A DNA stretch of 64,000 bases from Cylindrospermum sp. NIES-4074. GTDB taxonomy: Bacteria > Cyanobacteriota > Cyanobacteriia > Cyanobacteriales > Nostocaceae. The DNA is taken from NCBI GenBank assembly GCA_003994795.1, contig AP018269.1, positions 3,187,484 to 3,251,483 of the forward strand. The letters run 5' to 3'. Below the pieces are notes generated by a model. The model did not search any database and was not told where the DNA came from. It worked only from the letters and a program-made list of their open reading frames with translations. Position numbers and translations under genes: made by a program. Position 1 is the stretch's first letter. Each line of letters starts with the position of its first letter. This document shows, piece after piece, positions 59,595-64,000 of this stretch.

Positions 59595-61061
59595 ATGGAT
59601 ATGCTCCCAAGCCAATCAGACCCTCAGACATCAACATTATCCTCAGCTTCCCCCGACAAAATTTATGATGTGGTGATAGTTGGTGCTGGCCCTGTTGGGT
59701 TAGCAACAGCCGTAGGATTGCGCCAGCGTGGGATTGAAAATATTTTGGTCATTGATCAAACTCGCGCCTTTCGTCAGGTTGGGCAGGTGTTTGATTTGCT
59801 TCCCAACGGATTAAAAGCGCTCAAATATTTAGATTCTCAAGCTTATGAAAAAATCAAAGAAACTAACCATAAGTCGTTGAATCTTCAGCAGTCTGATGGG
59901 GAAAAGACTAATAGCAAATCGCCTGCATGGCTTTACAAAAATTTTCAGGGGCAGGTAATTCGGTCAGTACCTGTAGATTACGATAGTTGGTTTCAAGATT
60001 ATGGAGAGGGTCGAGTTCCAATTGCTTGGTATAATATGCAAACCACCCTCAGAAATTTACTTCCTGAACATCAAGTTAAAGCTAATCACCGTTGCATCAA
60101 TGTAGTCGATGAGCCAGAGAATAGCTGTGTGCGAATAGACTGCCTATCTGATACCAACATAGAAGCCAATCCCTATGCCTATTGGATAGAACAGCCCCAG
60201 AATTCAGATATCAACCCCCAAAATCAACAAGCAAAATCGATCCGAGCCAAGTTAATTGTTGGCGCCGATGGCATCAACTCTACAGTGCGTAAGGCACTTT
60301 ACACAGATAGTTTAGCCCGACCTGAATATTCTGGGTATGCAGCCATAGGTTGTGGGGAAATATTGGAAATCCCAACAGAACTGCAAACAGAGCTAGAAGA
60401 GAAATTTTTTCAGGACGCAAGTCGTTTGACAGTTACTAATAATCACATATCCACAGATGCTGCTGGTATGGATGAGCCAAGGATAATTTTAGTTCGGAGA
60501 GTAGAGGGTGAACTTGGGTACTTAATCCATCTGGCTTTACCTATGGACTCGTTGCAAGGGCAATCTGGCAGTTCTTTGGTTGACTTAGCGGTGCAAGAGT
60601 TGGAGAAGGCTGGCTTTCCCCATGTTATCAAAGAATTAGTACGTATATCTAACCCTAGTAAGATGCAACAGCGTCTCTATTACATTCACCGCATTAACAT
60701 TGTTGATAAAGGTGATGGTGTGAAAAAACAACCAACTTGGAGTGGAGGAAGAGTTGTATTGGTTGGTGATGCCGCACATGGAATGCCTCCCTTTATGGGT
60801 CAAGGGACTAATCAAGGATTAGAAGATGCACTAGCAGTAGTGACGCTGATTACTAAAATTGCCGAAAATAATCATTGGGATGATATATTAGCGATCGCCA
60901 CAGCCTTCGAGAAATATGAGTCTCTGCGTCGTCCATTGATGGCATATATCCAACAGCTAACATTAAAACAGTACCCCCACTCATCAGCCAAAGATTGGCA
61001 GGAGTACGGTCAGCAGGTGTATGACCGCAATTTTGACCCAGTGCTAGGAATATTGGTGTGA
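59595..61061 (+). CDS. FAD-dependent monooxygenase
   Basis: 488 aa from the ATG at 59595. N-terminal Rossmann DVVIVGAGPVGLATAVGLRQ (GxGxxG), then KLIVGADGINSTVRKALY and the FAD motif VVLVGDAAHGMPPFMGQGTN. It is a PHBH/UbiH/zeaxanthin-epoxidase-like hydroxylase. Substrate not deducible. The next gene (agmatinase-like) follows after about 87 bp on the same strand. Confidence 0.92.
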   Translation: MDMLPSQSDPQTSTLSSASPDKIYDVVIVGAGPVGLATAVGLRQRGIENILVIDQTRAFRQVGQVFDLLPNGLKALKYLDSQAYEKIKETNHKSLNLQQSDGEKTNSKSPAWLYKNFQGQVIRSVPVDYDSWFQDYGEGRVPIAWYNMQTTLRNLLPEHQVKANHRCINVVDEPENSCVRIDCLSDTNIEANPYAYWIEQPQNSDINPQNQQAKSIRAKLIVGADGINSTVRKALYTDSLARPEYSGYAAIGCGEILEIPTELQTELEEKFFQDASRLTVTNNHISTDAAGMDEPRIILVRRVEGELGYLIHLALPMDSLQGQSGSSLVDLAVQELEKAGFPHVIKELVRISNPSKMQQRLYYIHRINIVDKGDGVKKQPTWSGGRVVLVGDAAHGMPPFMGQGTNQGLEDALAVVTLITKIAENNHWDDILAIATAFEKYESLRRPLMAYIQQLTLKQYPHSSAKDWQEYGQQVYDRNFDPVLGILV

Positions 61062-61148
61062 AGTACCGACACTGATTGAACCATCCCCAATCATCATAGA
61101 TTGTTTGCGTTGCTAGAATGCAGATGCTCACACATAGCCAAAACATCA

Positions 61149-62189
61149 ATGAGTAATCAAATCCAAGACTATAACCCCAGCAGCGTTGGTGAAATCAATG
61201 GCAACCTCCTTGGTTTACCATTTGATTACGAGTCTGCAAACCTAATTGTTTTCGGTGTACCTTGGGAAGTTACCGTATCCTATGGTGCTGGTACTGCTAA
61301 CGGGCCGCAGCAGATTTTGGATGCTTCAACGCAACTAGATTTATTTGATTTTGATCATCCTGACGGCTGGAAACAGGGAATTTTTATGGCAGAAATTCCC
61401 CAGGATATTTTGGAGAAAAACCAATATTATCGTCAGCAAGCTACAAAAATTATTGAACGACTATCCCAAGGTAAAGCGCTGACGGAAACACCGGATTTAA
61501 CACCAGTGCTAACAGAAGTTAATCAAGCTTGTGAACAGGTAAACAAATGGCTATTTACACAGTGTCAAGCGGCAATTAATGATGGTAAGCGTGTCGCTGT
61601 CATTGGCGGCGATCATAGTGTGCCGTTGGGTTATTTTCAAGCATTAGCTGCTAAATATGCCGACTTTGGGATTTTGCACATTGATGCTCATGCAGATTTA
61701 CGGGATGCCTATGAGGGATTTGAGTTTTCTCATGGTTCTATTATGTGTAATGGGATGAAAATACCACAAATTTCTAAGTTAGTGCAGGTGGGTGTGCGGG
61801 ATATTTGCCATGACGAAGTGGAAATAATTAATCAATCTAGCGGTAGAATTGTGCCTTATTATGATGCAGCCATTAAACAACAGCTTTATTCGGGAAGCAA
61901 TTGGATTGATTTATGTCGAGAAATTATTAGCCATTTACCTGAATACGTCTACATTAGCTTTGATGCGGATGGTTTAGATCCCAAACTTTGTCCGAGTACG
62001 GGTACTCCTGTGCCTGGTGGGTTGGAGTTAGAGCAAGCCTTTTGTCTGTTTCGGGAGTTGGTAAAAAGCGATCGCCAAATTATTGGCTTTGATGTCTGCG
62101 AAGTCGGGGACGCTGAGTGGGATGGGAATGTGGGTGCGAGAATTGTTTATAAGCTGGCGAATTTGCTAGATTTATCTCAACAAAGATAA
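61149..62189 (+). CDS. Agmatinase / arginase family ureohydrolase
   Basis: 346 aa from the ATG at 61149. Manganese-site motifs GGDHSVPLG, HIDAHADLRDAYEGFEFSHG and SFDADGLDPKLCPSTGTPVP are intact. It hydrolyses an agmatine-, arginine- or guanidine-like substrate to urea; recent cyanobacterial guanidine hydrolases belong to the same fold, so the substrate is open. Followed by a palindromic repeat at 62214. Confidence 0.92.
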   Translation: MSNQIQDYNPSSVGEINGNLLGLPFDYESANLIVFGVPWEVTVSYGAGTANGPQQILDASTQLDLFDFDHPDGWKQGIFMAEIPQDILEKNQYYRQQATKIIERLSQGKALTETPDLTPVLTEVNQACEQVNKWLFTQCQAAINDGKRVAVIGGDHSVPLGYFQALAAKYADFGILHIDAHADLRDAYEGFEFSHGSIMCNGMKIPQISKLVQVGVRDICHDEVEIINQSSGRIVPYYDAAIKQQLYSGSNWIDLCREIISHLPEYVYISFDADGLDPKLCPSTGTPVPGGLELEQAFCLFRELVKSDRQIIGFDVCEVGDAEWDGNVGARIVYKLANLLDLSQQR

Positions 62190-62548
62190 AATATCTTGGC
62201 GTTTTGACAAAAAGAGACGTTTCATCAAACGTCTCTACATTCGTAAGGAAGAATATAACTAAAGAAAAATAATAAACCTCTACCTAAAGAGGGTAATGGA
62301 AAATATAAATTGGTTATGTAATACAGGTACAAATATTTTTAATATAAAAGCCAACAATAACTAGCTATAAAAGTGAGGTAAATAAAAAATTAGGATGTTA
62401 AGCTTAGACCAATAAGAGGATTTTTCAAAGTTTAGGAAAACCTCAATTGATATTTGTTAAAAAGAGAGTAAGTAATTGCATAGAAAAATTCCATCAAGGA
62501 AAGTAGAACCTGCTCTCAACAAGTGCGATCGCACAAGGAGAAAGGAAG
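62190..62548. other. AT-rich spacer
   Basis: Contains the 62214-62237 palindrome, otherwise no gene or recognised element. GGAGAAAGGAAG before 62549 is a strong ribosome binding site for the SDR gene. Confidence 0.6.
62214..62237. terminator. AGAGACGTTT-CATC-AAACGTCTCT hairpin
   Basis: 10-bp perfect stem 25 bp after the agmatinase-like gene, related to the 28-bp palindrome at 39721. May end transcription or be a dispersed repeat; no T-run. Confidence 0.65.
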
Positions 62549-63517
62549 ATGCCACGACCAATCAACAATTCAGTCATTGTGATTACAGGTGCGTCTAGCG
62601 GAATTGGACGCGCTACAGCACGGGAGTTTGCTAAACAGCGTGCCAAATTGGTATTAGCAGCACGGCGTGAAGGAGCCTTACAGGAAGTTGCCGATGAGTG
62701 CAACCGTCTAGGGGGAAGTGCTATAGCGGTGCGAACCGATGTCACATATGAGTCAGATGTTCAAGCATTAGCACGCCGGGCGATGGATTCCTTTGGGCGG
62801 CTGGATGTGTGGGTGAATAACGCCGCTGTGAGTTTATTTGCCCGCTTTGAGGATGCACCCTCTGACGTTTTCCGTCGGGTAATTGAGACAAATTTATTCG
62901 GTTACGTTTATGGTGCCCGTGCTGCCTGGCCCCACTTCCGTGAGCAAGGTAATGGTAATTTGATTAATGTTTCTTCGGTTGCAGGAGTCACTGGTCAGCC
63001 ATACACAAGTCCTTACACTATTAGTAAATACGCTATTCGCGGGCTTTCTGATTCCCTGCGGATGGAGTTGTATTTAGACAATGCAACTGATATCCATGTC
63101 TGCACAGTTTTACCTGCTTCCATTGATACGCCGATTTTTCAACACGCGGCCAACTATTCTGGTCGTCGAATCAAGGCTATGACCCCTGTATATCCGCCCA
63201 GACAAGTTGCTGAGGCAATTGTTGGGTTAGTAGAAAGACCACAGCGGGAAATCCTTGTCGGTCAAGCTGCTTATCTTCAGGTTTTGGAGAAGACTTTGGC
63301 ACCAGAGATATATGAGCGGATGATGGCTCGTCAAGTTGATCAAGACCACTTTCAAGACCACAAACCAGCCCCACGGACTGATGGCAATGTGATGGAGCCG
63401 ATGCTGGATTACACTGGCATCAGTGGTAATTGGATAGGTACTGAGGGGATAACGACGCCAGATGTTTGGGATATGGCAAGGCAAGCAGCGCAGAGAATTG
63501 GTTTGCCGTTCTCTTAG
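62549..63517 (+). CDS. SDR-family oxidoreductase
   Basis: 322 aa. VIVITGASSGIGRATAREFA (cofactor loop), WVNNAAVSLFARFED (NNAA), NVSSVAGVTGQPYTSPYTIS with catalytic Tyr and Lys in YTISKYAIRG. It is longer than classical SDRs at the C-terminus (ending SGNWIGTEGITTPDVWDMAR). Substrate unknown. Strong ribosome binding site upstream. Confidence 0.93.
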   Translation: MPRPINNSVIVITGASSGIGRATAREFAKQRAKLVLAARREGALQEVADECNRLGGSAIAVRTDVTYESDVQALARRAMDSFGRLDVWVNNAAVSLFARFEDAPSDVFRRVIETNLFGYVYGARAAWPHFREQGNGNLINVSSVAGVTGQPYTSPYTISKYAIRGLSDSLRMELYLDNATDIHVCTVLPASIDTPIFQHAANYSGRRIKAMTPVYPPRQVAEAIVGLVERPQREILVGQAAYLQVLEKTLAPEIYERMMARQVDQDHFQDHKPAPRTDGNVMEPMLDYTGISGNWIGTEGITTPDVWDMARQAAQRIGLPFS

Positions 63518-63561
63518 TTTGATAGTTTAACCAAATTTAGCGATCGCTTTTGCTCGCGGGG

Positions 63562-63590
63562 TAGGGGCACAGCAGTGCTGTGCCCCTACG
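63562..63590. repeat. GTAGGGGCACAGC palindrome
   Basis: GTAGGGGCACAGCAGTGCTG then TGCCCCTAC, a perfect inverted repeat in the spacer after the SDR gene. Confidence 0.85.
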
Positions 63591-63634
63591 GCATATGTGG
63601 TGCAAATAAATCAAACCTGCTGTCATGGTAAAGT

Positions 63635-63667
63635 GCGACGGCGTACCCGCCCGCCGGAGGCGATCGC
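63635..63667. repeat. Small dispersed repeat ending in HIP1
   Basis: GCGACGGCGTACCCGCCCGC then CGGAGGCGATCGC, related to the 50922 copy (reverse sense). Confidence 0.75.
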
Positions 63668-63669
63668 CT

Positions 63670-63885
63670 TTAAGCTGATTGCTTATGTGCTTCCGCATAA
63701 ATCCGCAAAGCCGCAGCCATGCGTTTTTCATAATCTTCTCCCTGCGCTTGGAACCATGCCAGGGTTTCAGCATCAACTGCAATTAGAACACTGGGTGATG
63801 ACACAGGTTTTCTCCACCGTGCCTTACTAAAAAATTCCTCTGTCAGTGGTGGAATATCAGAAGTGTCGATTTCATCATCTGTCAT
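63670..63885 (-). CDS. brnA: BrnA-type antitoxin
   Basis: 71 aa from the ATG at 63885. MTDDEIDTSDIPPLTEEFFS then WRKP, and a C-terminal ribbon-helix-helix SVLIAVDAETLAWFQAQGED: DUF4415/BrnA. Earlier in-frame codons are part of the preceding brnT in another frame. It starts 4 bp after the brnT stop. Confidence 0.9.
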   Translation of the reverse strand: MTDDEIDTSDIPPLTEEFFSKARWRKPVSSPSVLIAVDAETLAWFQAQGEDYEKRMAAALRIYAEAHKQSA

Positions 63886-63889
63886 TGCG

Positions 63890-64000
63890 TCAAGTTTCTC
63901 CCAATTCGTCCTTGAGGTATTGTTCATAGAGTTTTCGTTCATGGGGTAATGCTTTTCGGAGTGAGATTATACGAATGGTTTGGTCATCGGGTTCGGTGTA
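63890..64000 (-). CDS. brnT: BrnT-type toxin (5' end outside window)
   Basis: The last 36 codons are in view: YTEPDDQTIRIISLRKALPH, then ERKLYEQYLKDELGET. The RIIS-x-RKA-x-x-x-ER-x-x-Y pattern is the C-terminus of BrnT ribonuclease-like toxins. Directly upstream of brnA, the usual order. Confidence 0.85.
   Translation of the reverse strand, partial: YTEPDDQTIRIISLRKALPHERKLYEQYLKDELGET

Overview
The window is from a cyanobacterium, most likely a filamentous Nostocales-type genome. The signs are many HIP1 octamers (GCGATCGC), heptameric short tandem repeats between genes, small dispersed repeats, and cyanobacterial families such as a ThiD2-ThiE fusion, a Nif11-leader lanthipeptide precursor, PFE-CTERM, Uma2 and DUF1517 proteins and a Ser/Thr kinase joined to a formylglycine-generating-enzyme (FGE) fold. 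The taxonomic call is inferred from these traits. I saw no rRNA, tRNA or CRISPR array.

Layout. 1-1490: the start of a secreted beta-helix protein that runs off the window. 1675-3078: thiamine genes thiE and thiS. 3133-4374: a glycosyltransferase. 5796-8240: a DUF1517 gene, a frameshifted PFE-CTERM gene, a group II intron remnant and a second copy of the DUF1517 3' end with its terminator. 8240-15517: a STAND NTPase locus (AAA ATPase, TPR plus P-loop protein, and a membrane-anchored array of 14 WD40 repeats), with the STAND gene split by a frameshift in C-tracts. 15764-17831: a decayed CHAT/NB-ARC/TPR pseudogene. 17953-23750: a class II lanthipeptide cluster (precursor, unknown 349-aa protein, FGE-fold protein, CCG-type LanM). 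24432-31833: purU, a GldA/F/G-like ABC operon, an M41-like protease and a diguanylate cyclase. 32301-45339: housekeeping and accessory metabolism (alaS, P450, D-cysteine desulfhydrase-like enzyme, GST, LysR, GNAT, cupin, phosphatase) with small unknown proteins. 45545-52195: kinase-FGE, PotC, a glycosyltransferase, DUF1499 and an aminotransferase. 52294-55164: an unknown two-gene membrane unit and toxin-antitoxin genes. 55404-59261: an RluA-type synthase and a Type II restriction-modification system with its own controller. 59595-64000: FAD monooxygenase, agmatinase-like enzyme, SDR oxidoreductase and the start of a BrnT/BrnA pair.

Three themes stand out. First, the lanthipeptide cluster combines a ProcM-like CCG LanM with an FGE-fold protein that keeps only one of the two FGE catalytic cysteines and with an unrecognised protein. 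Second, repeats have entered coding sequence: 21-bp repeats between Walker A and Walker B of the STAND gene, a 28-bp palindrome that seems to have seeded a repeat tract in the NB-ARC gene, and one small dispersed repeat family inserted in frame in both the RluA-type synthase and the PLP enzyme. Third, the restriction-modification system has a 15-of-16-base motif shared by the controller and methyltransferase promoters, a probable operator. Several immunity-like genes are broken, which suggests turnover in an accessory region.
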